The notes beneath the pieces were generated by a model. That model worked only from the letters and a program-made list of their open reading frames with translations, had not been told where the DNA came from and made no database searches. This document shows positions 5,889 through 13,878 of a stretch of 15,380 nucleotides of DNA, in pieces (the first letter of the stretch is position 1; every line of letters begins with the position of its first letter). Location of the stretch: the NCBI GenBank assembly GCA_902762335.1, contig CACWNZ010000008.1, forward strand, positions 1 to 15,380, given 5' to 3'. Both the position numbers and the translations under genes were made by a program. Source of the stretch: an uncultured Ruminococcus sp. Its GTDB lineage: Bacteria > Bacillota > Clostridia > Oscillospirales > Acutalibacteraceae.

Positions 5889-8021
5889 ATGAACAGAGAC
5901 CTTATTTACGAATACTACGGCAGACAGAAAAACGATATGGAAGCCTCAGTCATGCCGTTCGTCATATTTCAGCGCATAGAAGGCGAAACGCATATAATTC
6001 TTATCTCCGACGGTATGTTAAAGCTCTTTGATGCAAGGCGCTCCGAGGTTACCTACGTTCTTGAGAACAACATCTATACCACCGTTCACCCCGAGGACGT
6101 TGACAAGGTCGCTGCAGCGTGGAAGGAGTTTGTAGGCGAGACCGATAAGTTCAATATCGTATTCAGAAAGCTCGTACACAGCAAGTTCCTGTCCATACTC
6201 TGCAAGGGCGAGAGCTTTCTTACCGACTCGGGCGAGAAGCTCTATATACTCTGGTGCAGCGACGTTACCGATATAGTCAACGCAGAGAAAATGAACACCT
6301 ACTACGATAAGCTCACCAACCTTCCTAATATGTCGACCTTCGGCGTGCTTGCGGAATATGAAAGAAAGCGTATGCACAGCAGGGGAATAGTTCCCGCCTT
6401 CGTATATTTTGATATAAGGGACATGAAGGCGATAAACGAGAAATTCGGGTTTTCACGGGGCAACGGCATTCTTTCGGGTACCGCCTCGGTGCTCAGGGAC
6501 GTCTTTGAAAAGGATCCCATAGCCCGCTTCTCGGACGATCACTTCGTAGTTATAACGGGCAGAAAGCACCTTGAGCAGAAGATAGAGCAGGTAAACGATC
6601 AGGTGCTGCGAAACCCTATGGGCATACCCGTGCAGCTTTGCGCAGGCATATTCATAGATGACAAAATGGGGCTCGATATCTATGCCTCTATAGACAGGGC
6701 AAGGATAGCCTGCAAGACGATAAAGGGCGACTACACCCGCAAGTATCACGTTTTTGACCGCGAGATGTTTACCGAATACAGACAGCGCCGTCACGTTCTC
6801 AACCACTTTGACGAGGCTCTCGAAAACGGCTACATCAAGCTTTACTATATGCCCATAGTGCGCACCCTCACAGGCAAGATCTGCGACATGGAGGCGCTTG
6901 CAAGGTGGATAGACCCCGAAAAGGGTATGCTGCCGCCCTCACAGTTCATTCCCGTGCTTGAGGACAACCGCCTTATAAACAAGCTGGATCTTTATATGCT
7001 GCGCAGGATATGCGAAAGCCTTGCAAAGCAGAAAAGCCTCGATATGCCCCTCGTACCCGTATCGGTGAACATATCAAGGTCGAACTTCGAGGTATGCGAT
7101 GTCTTTGACGAGGTGCTCTCCATAGTCAACGAATTCAACATAGCGCACCATCTGCTCACGGTGGAGATCACCGAGAGCGCCTTTATAAAAAACCAGCAGT
7201 TCCTTACAAACCAGATAGAGAAATTCCGCGAGGCGGGCTTCAACGTATGGATGGACGACTTCGGCAGCGAATACTCGTCTCTCAACACTCTTCAGGAATA
7301 CACCTTCGACCTCATCAAGCTCGATATGCGCTTTATGAAGAATTTTAGCCTCACGGGCAAAAACAGGCTCATACTCTCCGACGTAATAAGCATGATCTCA
7401 AAGCTCGGCGTCAGCACCCTTGCAGAGGGCGTACAGACTAAAGAACAGCTTCGCTTCCTCAGGGATGCAGGCTGCGACAAGGCTCAGGGCTTCCTTTTCG
7501 GCAAACCAATGCCCTGCGAATACTTCTACGAAAAGAGAAGCTTCAACGGACTCGAATATGAGGATCTGACAAAGACACAATATTACGAAAAGCTCAGCAC
7601 CGCAAGCCTTGACCTTGAGGAGATACCTCTTGACCTCGGCAAGTATTTCGGAGACAACACCGTTACCCCCGTCGCCCTGCTTGAATTCCAGGGAAAGGAC
7701 AAGTTCCGCATACTCAAGTCCAACAGCGCATACAAGAGCTTTCTTGAGCGCATAGGGCAGGATAAGGAAAACATATACAACGATTACTACGATTGGTACA
7801 GACAGCCCTCGCAGCTTTTCATAAACGCCGTAAAGAAATGTCTCTCGTCCCGAAGGAACGAAAGCTTCTACGGCATTCTTGAGAACGAAACGAGAGTATC
7901 CGCCAACCTGCACTTCATAGCCTACGATGCCAAGACCGAAACGGGCGCTGTTCTCGTTATCATCACCCGTCTTGATAATTCACCGCCGCTTCTTGCAAGC
8001 GAAGCGCACAGCACTTCATAA
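5889..8021 (+). CDS. PAS-like / degenerate GGDEF / EAL protein, probable c-di-GMP phosphodiesterase
   Basis: 710 residues. Order: a PAS-like sensor (about 20-130, with HPEDVDKV and ILWCSDVTD); a GGDEF fold (about 138-290) whose signature reads FSDDHF at 214-219, so cyclase activity and the usual I-site are lost; an EAL domain (about 300-550); and a C-terminal PAS-like segment (about 590-695). The EAL domain keeps the residues needed for c-di-GMP hydrolysis: E335 in EALAR, N394 (NIS), E426 (EITES), D456-D457 (MDDFG), K477 (IKLD), E513 (AEG) and Q533 (QGFLFGKP). Loop 6 is DDFGSEYSSL; the usual Gly is replaced by E461. No TM segment is seen, so it is probably a cytoplasmic sensor in which the GGDEF domain may bind GTP or regulate. 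It is monocistronic, with its own promoter and terminator. It hydrolyses c-di-GMP if the domain is active; the signal is unknown. Confidence 0.92.
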   Translation: MNRDLIYEYYGRQKNDMEASVMPFVIFQRIEGETHIILISDGMLKLFDARRSEVTYVLENNIYTTVHPEDVDKVAAAWKEFVGETDKFNIVFRKLVHSKFLSILCKGESFLTDSGEKLYILWCSDVTDIVNAEKMNTYYDKLTNLPNMSTFGVLAEYERKRMHSRGIVPAFVYFDIRDMKAINEKFGFSRGNGILSGTASVLRDVFEKDPIARFSDDHFVVITGRKHLEQKIEQVNDQVLRNPMGIPVQLCAGIFIDDKMGLDIYASIDRARIACKTIKGDYTRKYHVFDREMFTEYRQRRHVLNHFDEALENGYIKLYYMPIVRTLTGKICDMEALARWIDPEKGMLPPSQFIPVLEDNRLINKLDLYMLRRICESLAKQKSLDMPLVPVSVNISRSNFEVCDVFDEVLSIVNEFNIAHHLLTVEITESAFIKNQQFLTNQIEKFREAGFNVWMDDFGSEYSSLNTLQEYTFDLIKLDMRFMKNFSLTGKNRLILSDVISMISKLGVSTLAEGVQTKEQLRFLRDAGCDKAQGFLFGKPMPCEYFYEKRSFNGLEYEDLTKTQYYEKLSTASLDLEEIPLDLGKYFGDNTVTPVALLEFQGKDKFRILKSNSAYKSFLERIGQDKENIYNDYYDWYRQPSQLFINAVKKCLSSRRNESFYGILENETRVSANLHFIAYDAKTETGAVLVIITRLDNSPPLLASEAHSTS

Positions 8022-8035
8022 TATTTGCAGATACG

Positions 8036-8077
8036 AAAAGAGCTGCCGCTCATCAGAAGCGGACAGCTCTTTTTTTC
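8036..8077. terminator. bidirectional intrinsic terminator
   Basis: The stem AAAAGAGCTGCCGC (8036-8049) pairs with GCGGACAGCTCTTTT (8059-8073), with one bulged A, and is followed by a run of T to 8076. It ends the EAL gene on the plus strand. Read on the minus strand it also ends in a short T run and lies just after the pduL stop. Confidence 0.82.
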
Positions 8078-8101
8078 TTATCGGTTTATCTGACTGCGGG
8101 A

Positions 8102-8668
8102 TCAGACTATGATCTCGCCCTCTACGTTGCCTGCGATAGCAGCAGCGTTTGCCTCGTCGGTATCGATATGCATTGCAGGTGCAAACTTGGGGCTTACTCT
8201 TACTACTACGTCGCCGAAGATAAGCTTTCTGCCCTCGCCGCCTACCGCTACGCTGACGACCTGCTTGTCCTTGAAGCCGTTTTCTTCAGCGGTCTTGGGA
8301 TCGAAGTGGATATGCCTCTTTGCAACGATAACGCCCTGAGTAAGCTCTACCTCACCCTTGGGACCTACCAGCTTGCAGGGGGGTGTGCCTGCTACGTCGC
8401 CGGACTCCTTAACGGGAGGGACTATGCCGAGCTTTCTTGCATCGGTAAAGGATACCTCTATCTGACAGTCGGGTCTTACGGGACCGAGGATAGAGCAGGT
8501 AAGCTCACCCTTGGGACCTACTACAGTGACCTTCTCAAAGCAGAGGAACTGACCGGGCTGAGAAAGATCCTTTTTGTTTGTGAGCTCTGCGCCCTTGCCG
8601 AAAAGAGTCTCAAGAGCCTCCTGTGTAACGTGTACGTGACGGGCTGAGGTTTCAACAAGAATTTTCAT
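8102..8668 (-). CDS. pduL: PduL-type phosphate acyltransferase (phosphotransacylase)
   Basis: 188 residues. It exchanges CoA and phosphate on short acyl groups (acetyl- or propionyl-CoA to acyl phosphate), which with acetate kinase gives ATP and acetate. Both PduL half-domains are visible: SARHVHVT (H11, H13) and AKRHIHF (H119, H121) are the zinc-ligand pairs. GPVRPDCQIEVSFTDARKLG and MHIDTDEANAA (165-175) are further PduL signatures. The protein starts directly with MKILVETSARHVHV, with no N-terminal encapsulation peptide, and no microcompartment shell gene lies nearby, so it is probably the cytosolic housekeeping phosphotransacetylase. AAGGAGA lies a few bases before ATG 8668. It has its own promoter at 8711-8739. 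Confidence 0.92.
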   Translation of the reverse strand: MKILVETSARHVHVTQEALETLFGKGAELTNKKDLSQPGQFLCFEKVTVVGPKGELTCSILGPVRPDCQIEVSFTDARKLGIVPPVKESGDVAGTPPCKLVGPKGEVELTQGVIVAKRHIHFDPKTAEENGFKDKQVVSVAVGGEGRKLIFGDVVVRVSPKFAPAMHIDTDEANAAAIAGNVEGEIIV

Positions 8669-8710
8669 TTTAACGTTCTCCTTTTTATCATGATTTGCTT
8701 TTATACTATC

Positions 8711-8739
8711 ATTTTACAACGATTTTCTCTAAATGTAAA
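8711..8739 (-). promoter_or_regulatory. sigma-A promoter of pduL
   Basis: On the minus strand: -35 TTTACA (8739-8734), a 17-base spacer and -10 TAAAAT (8716-8711). It is placed 43 bases before the pduL start, in the gap after the uracil-DNA glycosylase gene. Confidence 0.7.
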
Positions 8740-8796
8740 TATCCCGCCTTCAACAAATATAAAAGGACAGCGGATAATTTTTTTGTCAGCATAGGG

Positions 8797-9381
8797 TCAT
8801 TCGTAGGTATGGTCACATATTTCCCTTATCTTTGCCTGAAGCTTCAGCATATCCTCAAAGGCGGCGGGCTTGTTGTTCGGGTTTCTCAGCAAAGCCGCAG
8901 GGTGAAGTATGGGCATCATAAGAATGCCGCCCTTCTCAAAGAACTGTCCATGCTCCTTCATTATCTTTATGTCGGGCTTTATTATCTTTGCCGCCGCTAT
9001 CCTGCCAAGACACACTACTATCTTCGGTCTGAGAATAGCGAACTGCCTTCTCAGCCATTTTATGCACTGCTCCTGCTCCTCGGGCAGCGGATCCCTGTTG
9101 TGCGGCGGGCGGCACTTGACTATATTCGCTATATAGATATTCTTTTTGCGGTCAAGGTCTATAGCCGCAAGCATTTTATCAAGAAGCTGTCCGCCCCTGC
9201 CTACGAAGGGCTCCCCCTGAAGATCCTCCTGCTCGCCGGGACCCTCACCTATGAACATCACCTCGGCATCGTCAACTCCCGTGCCGAAGACCACGTTCGT
9301 TCTCGTTTCGCACAGACCGCAGTTCCTGCAATCAAGACATTCCTGCCTGAGCTGTTCAAATTCCTCGTTCTTAACAGACAT
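8797..9381 (-). CDS. uracil-DNA glycosylase, family 4 (Fe-S)
   Basis: 194 residues. It removes uracil from DNA as the first step of base excision repair. The [4Fe-4S] ligands fit the family pattern: C18-x2-C21 (CRNC) and C90-x15-C106. The catalytic/uracil pocket motif GEGPGEQEDLQGEPFVGRGG is at 45-64, and the C-terminal motif HPAALLRNP is present. NIVKCRPPHNRDP is also typical. GGAG lies 7 bases before ATG 9381. The product is cytoplasmic. It lies upstream of pduL on the same strand, but both have promoter candidates, so they need not be co-transcribed. Confidence 0.95.
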   Translation of the reverse strand: MSVKNEEFEQLRQECLDCRNCGLCETRTNVVFGTGVDDAEVMFIGEGPGEQEDLQGEPFVGRGGQLLDKMLAAIDLDRKKNIYIANIVKCRPPHNRDPLPEEQEQCIKWLRRQFAILRPKIVVCLGRIAAAKIIKPDIKIMKEHGQFFEKGGILMMPILHPAALLRNPNNKPAAFEDMLKLQAKIREICDHTYE

Positions 9382-9412
9382 TTCATCACTCCGTCCTTAT
9401 TATTGTATATCT

Positions 9413-9441
9413 ATTGTACCACGGATCTTCATTTTACACAA
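9413..9441 (-). promoter_or_regulatory. candidate promoter of the uracil-DNA glycosylase gene
   Basis: On the minus strand: TTGTGT (9441-9436), a 17-base spacer and TACAAT (9418-9413). The -10 is good; the -35 matches only in TTG. It lies about 30 bases before ATG 9381. Confidence 0.55.
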
Positions 9442-9468
9442 TATGCCGGAATACATCTGTCCGTTTCC

Positions 9469-9491
9469 GGGGACGGCGCGATGCTGTCCCC
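9469..9491. other. GC-rich stem-loop between divergent promoters
   Basis: GGGGAC (9469-9474) pairs with GTCCCC (9486-9491), extended inward by three pairs (one G-U) around a 5-base loop. No T run follows on either strand, so it is not an obvious terminator. It lies between the promoters of the glycosylase gene and dacA. Its role is unknown. Confidence 0.35.
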
Positions 9492-9549
9492 TGCGGCAAA
9501 AATGTCCTCAATAGTGCGATATAAACAATAATTTTCGGCAAATTTATAT

Positions 9550-9578
9550 TTGAGTTTTTTCGGATTATATTGTAGAAT
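9550..9578 (+). promoter_or_regulatory. sigma-A promoter of dacA
   Basis: -35 TTGAGT (9550-9555), a 17-base spacer, -10 TAGAAT (9573-9578; 5 of 6 match TATAAT). It lies about 55 bases before the dacA ATG. Confidence 0.72.
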
Positions 9579-9613
9579 ATTACTACACGCTCTTAACGGG
9601 CTTAAAATAAATC

Positions 9614-9636
9614 GGGAGATGTTGTTTTTCCAATGA
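9614..9636 (+). promoter_or_regulatory. unusual dacA translation initiation region
   Basis: The only Shine-Dalgarno-like element, GGGAG (9614-9618), is directly followed by an ATG (9619) opening a five-codon frame (M-L-F-F-Q) whose TGA (9634-9636) overlaps the dacA ATG (9633-9635) as ATGA. The spacing to dacA is 14 bases. Confidence 0.45.
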
Positions 9637-10967
9637 AGAAATTATTATCCTTATTCATATCGGCAGCTGTTATACTTGCAGCCCTGCTCGTGCCGCAGAT
9701 AAGTACCTCAGCCGCAGAATACCCCATTGATTTCGGAGTACACTGCACCTCGCTCTATCTCGAAAATCTTGATACCGAGACCGTAGTATATACCAAAAAC
9801 CCCGATCAGCGCAGATACCCTGCCTCTACCACCAAGATAATGACCTATATCATCACGGCGGAGAACGTCAAGGATCTCAAGAACACGACCGTCACCATAA
9901 AGAGCAGCGTGCTGCACATGCTCGACGGCACCGGCAGCTCTATGGCGGGGCTCAAGGCAGATGAAAAGCTCTCGGTATATCAGCTTCTGCACTGTCTTAT
10001 GATCCCCTCGGGCAACGATGCGGCTTTAGTGCTTGCCGACTACGTAGGCAAGGGCGATATAAACAAATTCGTTGAGATGATGAACAAAAAGGCAGAGGAG
10101 CTCGGCTGCGAGAATACGCATTTCGTCAACCCCCACGGACTTAACGACCCCGACCACTACACCACGGTGCGCGATATGGCAAAGATAGCGAAATACGCCT
10201 GCGGTCTGCCCGAGTTCCTTGATATCACCGACAAGGCGACCTCTGACATCATAGGCGAGGACAGATACCTTGTCACAACGAATTCCATGATAGACCCCGT
10301 ACGCGGCGGCGACCTTTTTTATCCCTACGCCAAGGGCATAAAAACAGGCTCCACCGGCAACGACTCGGGCTTCTGCCTCGTATCCACCGCCACCAAAAAC
10401 CAATACACCTATCTGTGCGTTGCTTACGGCGCTCCTTATGAGGACGAGGAGGGTGAGCTTTTTGAGAACGGCGCTATGCTTGACAGCATAAATCTTTATG
10501 ATTGGGCGTTTGATGATCTGAGCATAAAGACCGTGCTCGACCGCAAGGAGCTTGCCAAGGAAATAAAGCTTGAATTCGCGTGGAACAAGGACACGATACA
10601 GCTCTCGCCCGCAAAAAGCTATTCGACTATACTGCCCGACGATGTTGATATCTCGAGCATCGAAAGATCCTACAGAGTACCCGATAAAATAGAGGCCCCC
10701 GTAAAGGACGGCGACGTGATAGGACAGGTGGATCTGAGCTATAACGGACAGTTCCTTGCCTCGATAGACCTGATCGCCACCGAAAACATTGACCGCAGCG
10801 AGCTTTTATCCGCGCTCGACAGCCTGTGGAGATTCATGTCCTCTCAGATCTTCATAACCATACTGATAATCATAGCAGTGCTTGCGGGAATTTACGCCAT
10901 AGTGTTTTTCGTTTACCGCAGAAAGAAACGTGCGCAGCGCCCCGTAAAGAAATACCGCAAATTCTGA
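9633..10967 (+). CDS. dacA: D-alanyl-D-alanine carboxypeptidase (S11, PBP5/DacA type)
   Basis: 444 residues. It trims the terminal D-Ala from peptidoglycan stem peptides outside the cell. A signal peptide (about 1-28: MKK, a hydrophobic core, then STSAAE) is followed by the S11 domain with S65-x-x-K68 (ASTTK), the SGN triad at 126-128 (PSGND) and KTG at 237-239 (GIKTGSTG). A beta-rich C-terminal domain follows (about 300-385). The protein ends with one TM helix (about 405-428) and a very basic cytoplasmic tail, so it is anchored in the membrane by a real TM segment and not by an amphipathic helix as in E. coli PBP5. The ribosome binding site GGGAG (9614-9618) is 14 bases from the ATG, longer than usual. 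It has its own promoter, and a hairpin terminator follows. The S11 family is certain; which paralogue (dacA, dacB or dacF) is not. Confidence 0.93.
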   Translation: MKKLLSLFISAAVILAALLVPQISTSAAEYPIDFGVHCTSLYLENLDTETVVYTKNPDQRRYPASTTKIMTYIITAENVKDLKNTTVTIKSSVLHMLDGTGSSMAGLKADEKLSVYQLLHCLMIPSGNDAALVLADYVGKGDINKFVEMMNKKAEELGCENTHFVNPHGLNDPDHYTTVRDMAKIAKYACGLPEFLDITDKATSDIIGEDRYLVTTNSMIDPVRGGDLFYPYAKGIKTGSTGNDSGFCLVSTATKNQYTYLCVAYGAPYEDEEGELFENGAMLDSINLYDWAFDDLSIKTVLDRKELAKEIKLEFAWNKDTIQLSPAKSYSTILPDDVDISSIERSYRVPDKIEAPVKDGDVIGQVDLSYNGQFLASIDLIATENIDRSELLSALDSLWRFMSSQIFITILIIIAVLAGIYAIVFFVYRRKKRAQRPVKKYRKF

Positions 10968-10984
10968 GCCTTCATTCCGTACAA

Positions 10985-11028
10985 AAAGCGCTTCACCCGA
11001 GTCTTTTCAGGCTTGAGTGAAGCGCTTT
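10985..11028. terminator. bidirectional intrinsic terminator
   Basis: A perfect 12-bp stem AAAGCGCTTCAC / GTGAAGCGCTTT (10985-10996 and 11017-11028) has a nested 6-bp inner stem (CGAGTC / GGCTTG). A/T-rich flanks on both sides fit termination of dacA (plus) and infB (minus), which converge here. Confidence 0.88.
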
Positions 11029-11037
11029 ATTATTATC

Positions 11038-13518
11038 TTATTCCTTGATCTCCTCGACCTGATAGATCTCGAAGATGTCGCCTTCCTTTATATCGCTGAA
11101 GCGCTCAAGCGTGATACCGCATTCGTAGCCTGCGGCAACCTCCTTGACGCTGTCCTTGAATCTCTGAAGAGAAGCTATGGTATCGTCGGCTATTACTATG
11201 CCGTCACGGACTACTCTGACCTGAGCGCCTCTTACCACCTTGCCGCTGAGCACGTAGGAGCCCGATACAAGTCCCACGTTGGTGATCTTATAGGTCTGGC
11301 GCACCTCTACCTTGCCGAGCTGCACCTCTCTGAACTTGGGCGCAAGCATACCCTTCATGGCGGCCTGTATCTCCTCTATGCAGTCATAGATGATCCTGTA
11401 AAGTCTCATGTCAACGCCGTCACGCTTTGCATTCTCCTCGGCTACGGGGTCGGGTCTTACGTTGAAGCCTACTATGATAGCGTTCGATGCGGAAGCAAGC
11501 ATTACGTCGGATTCTCTGATAGCGCCTACGCCGCTGTGTATCACGTTGACCCTTATCTCTTCGTTGGTCAGCTTTTCAAGCGACTGTCTTACGGCCTCAA
11601 CAGAGCCCTGTACGTCAGCCTTGACGATTATCTTGAGCTCCTTCATGTCCTCAAGCTTCATCTGGTCGAACAGATTGTCAAGAGTTACCTTTGTGCGGCT
11701 GTTGAAGCGCTCCTCCTTGGCGGCGGTCTTTCTCTGCTCGACAAGCTCTCTTGCAAGACGCTCGTCTGAAACGGCGTTGAATACGTCGCCGCCTACGGGT
11801 ACATCGTCAAGACCCGTTATCTCAACGGGAACAGAGGGTCCCGCGCTCTTTACGCGCTGTCCCTTGTCGTTCATCATAGCTCTTACCTTGCCGACAGTCG
11901 TGCCTGCAACTATAATATCGCCTACGCCGAGCGTACCGTTCTGCACGAGCACCGTAGCTATAGGGCCTCTGCCCTTGTCAAGTCTTGCCTCAATAACGGT
12001 ACCCTTTGCGGCTCGGTCGGGATTCGCCTTGAGCTCCTTAATATCGGCAACGAGAAGCACCATTTCAAGCAGGTCGTCAATTCCCTCCTTGGTATGCGCC
12101 GAAACCGGGATAACGGGAGTATCGCCGCCCCACTCCTCGGGAACTATCTCGTATTCGGTGAGCTGCTGCTTTACAAGATCCACGTTTGCGCCGGGCTTAT
12201 CTATCTTGTTCACGGCAACGATTATAGAAACGCCCGCTGCCTTTGCGTGGTTGATAGCCTCAATGGTCTGGGGCATGATACCGTCGTCCGCCGCTACTAC
12301 GAGTATGGCTATATCGGTCACCTGTGCGCCCCTTGCGCGCATCGTTGTGAACGCCTCGTGTCCGGGGGTATCGAGGAAGGTTATCTCCCTGCCGTCTATC
12401 TCCACACGGTAAGCGCCTATGTGCTGCGTAATGCCGCCCGCCTCGGTAGCGGTGACGTGGGCATGACGGATACAGTCGAGCAGAGAGGTCTTGCCGTGGT
12501 CAACGTGACCCATTACGACTACGACGGGCGCCCTTGTTACAAGATTCTCATCCGCATCGTCGCTGTCGTCTATTATTCTCTCCTCGATAGTCTCAATCGT
12601 CTCCTTCTCTATCTTGGCATGGAACTCCATAGCCACGAGAGAAGCCGTGTCGAAATCTATAACGTTATTTACGCTTGCCATTACGCCGAAGCTCATCAGC
12701 TTTGTAATTACCTCGGCAGCCCTTGCCTTAAGTCTGAGCGCAAGCTCGCCTACGGTGATCTCATCGGGTATCTGCACCGTAATGGGCTTTGCTCTTCTGT
12801 CCTTTTCTATACGGCGCATTCTCTCCTGCTCGGTCTCCTTGCGGGAGTTGCGGGGCTTGCCCCTCTGCTGTGAGCGCTGGGTTATCTTCTGCTTTGATAC
12901 TACGGCGTTGACGTTGTGCATCTTCTCGCTTGCAAGACGGTCGTATTTTTCGTTGTAGCGCTCTATATCAACGTTCGAGGAACGGGTATTTATCACTCTG
13001 TTCCTGCTGCCGTAGCCCTCGTCCTTCGTTCCCTGCGGAGCCTGCTGAGCGGGTCTGGGCTGCTGCTTCTGCGCGGGTCTCTGAGCCTGCTGCGGCGCGC
13101 TCTTTTCGGGTCTCTTATCCTTGGGCTGTGACTTGCCGTGCTCTGCCGCCTGAGGCTTAGCGGGCTTGCCGCCTGCCGCCTTTTCGGGCTTTTTGCCTGC
13201 GGGCGCCGCGGGCGCGGTCTTGCCCGTCTTATCCTGAGCGGGCTTCGTCTCCTCTGAGGGAGCGGGCTCCTCCTGCGCGGATACGGGCTCCGCGGAAGCT
13301 TGCTCCTCCTCTGCATGAGATGCCGAATTGAAATACTCGTCAAAGCTTTCTACGCTCATCTTCTGAGTGAAATGCTCGAACACGATCCTCAGCTCGTCCT
13401 CGGTAAGAGTCGTGGTCGGCTTTTTAATTACGTCCATGCGCTCCTTAAGCACGTCGGCTACTTCCTTATTGGATAGATTGAGGTCCCTTGCGACCTCGCT
13501 GAGCTTATATTTTATCAT
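11038..13518 (-). CDS. infB: translation initiation factor IF-2
   Basis: 826 residues. This GTPase brings initiator fMet-tRNA to the 30S subunit and promotes 50S joining. The N-terminal IF2_N helix domain (MIKYKLSEVARDLNLSNKE) is followed by a long Ala/Lys/Pro/Gln-rich linker (about 65-165), a second N-domain (about 247-300), then the GTPase: G1 GHVDHGKT (337-344), GGIT (361-364), DTPGH (383-387), NKID (437-440) and SAHT (473-476). Domains II, III and the fMet-tRNA-binding C domain follow. The open frame begins at 13548, but AGGAGG (13526-13531) is 7 bases before ATG 13518, and that ATG forms an ATGA overlap with the upstream L7Ae gene, so 13518 is the start. It is the last gene of this operon segment; rbfA, which often follows, is absent and a terminator comes instead. 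Confidence 0.97.
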   Translation of the reverse strand: MIKYKLSEVARDLNLSNKEVADVLKERMDVIKKPTTTLTEDELRIVFEHFTQKMSVESFDEYFNSASHAEEEQASAEPVSAQEEPAPSEETKPAQDKTGKTAPAAPAGKKPEKAAGGKPAKPQAAEHGKSQPKDKRPEKSAPQQAQRPAQKQQPRPAQQAPQGTKDEGYGSRNRVINTRSSNVDIERYNEKYDRLASEKMHNVNAVVSKQKITQRSQQRGKPRNSRKETEQERMRRIEKDRRAKPITVQIPDEITVGELALRLKARAAEVITKLMSFGVMASVNNVIDFDTASLVAMEFHAKIEKETIETIEERIIDDSDDADENLVTRAPVVVVMGHVDHGKTSLLDCIRHAHVTATEAGGITQHIGAYRVEIDGREITFLDTPGHEAFTTMRARGAQVTDIAILVVAADDGIMPQTIEAINHAKAAGVSIIVAVNKIDKPGANVDLVKQQLTEYEIVPEEWGGDTPVIPVSAHTKEGIDDLLEMVLLVADIKELKANPDRAAKGTVIEARLDKGRGPIATVLVQNGTLGVGDIIVAGTTVGKVRAMMNDKGQRVKSAGPSVPVEITGLDDVPVGGDVFNAVSDERLARELVEQRKTAAKEERFNSRTKVTLDNLFDQMKLEDMKELKIIVKADVQGSVEAVRQSLEKLTNEEIRVNVIHSGVGAIRESDVMLASASNAIIVGFNVRPDPVAEENAKRDGVDMRLYRIIYDCIEEIQAAMKGMLAPKFREVQLGKVEVRQTYKITNVGLVSGSYVLSGKVVRGAQVRVVRDGIVIADDTIASLQRFKDSVKEVAAGYECGITLERFSDIKEGDIFEIYQVEEIKE

Positions 13519-13841
13519 ATACATTCCTCCTGACTGTTTTGTGCACAAAGGGTCTTTATCTTCACAGCAAATCCGTTATCATTGACGGAAACTATACCTG
13601 TATGTTTTCTGCCAAGGGCATGACCCGTCTCCTCCATGGTGCAGCCCGAATAAATAAATTCAACTCCGTACTGCTCCGCAGCCGCGGCAGCAGCACTCTT
13701 AGATCTGTCCGAAAGCTCGTCCGACAGCAAAAGCAGCCTGCTCTCTCCGTTCTTCATAGAGATAACAGCAGCATCAAAGCCTGCCGTGAGCCTGCCTGCC
13801 CGTTTTGCTATACCGAGCAGCGACAGCAGCCTGTCTTTCAT
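13515..13841 (-). CDS. L7Ae/L30e-like ribosomal protein (YlxQ / RplGA family)
   Basis: 108 residues from ATG 13841, the normal length for YlxQ-type L7Ae-family proteins, which bind kink-turn RNA. The start MKDRLLSLLGIAKRAGRLTAG is the family signature. It is followed by a Lys/Asp/Ser-rich middle (ISMKNGESRLLLLSDELSDR), then GRKHTGIVSVNDNGFA near the end. The open frame reaches back to 14012, but that part is out-of-family sequence overlapping ylxR, so it is rejected. Upstream GGGGGA with about 10 bases spacing is acceptable. The stop overlaps the infB start (ATGA at 13515-13518). ylxR is 37 bases upstream. It is part of the nusA-ylxR-ylxQ-infB operon. Confidence 0.92.
   Translation of the reverse strand: MKDRLLSLLGIAKRAGRLTAGFDAAVISMKNGESRLLLLSDELSDRSKSAAAAAAEQYGVEFIYSGCTMEETGHALGRKHTGIVSVNDNGFAVKIKTLCAQNSQEECI
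13526..13531 (-). promoter_or_regulatory. ribosome binding site deciding the infB start
   Basis: Minus-strand AGGAGG, 7 bases before ATG 13518. Another ATG (13524) lies only one base from it and is not suited as a start. Confidence 0.8.
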
Positions 13842-13878
13842 TTCCGTCAATTCCCCCGTTTCGTCACAAACCGCCTTA

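Noticed and set aside
11408..12873. Long plus-strand frames opposite infB (334 and 259 residues)
   Set aside because: They are antisense shadows of IF-2, whose GTPase motifs are complete on the minus strand.
13060..13320. Low-complexity repeat region in infB as a mobile or foreign insert
   Set aside because: It is the normal variable Ala/Lys/Pro/Gln-rich linker of IF-2 between the two N-terminal domains.
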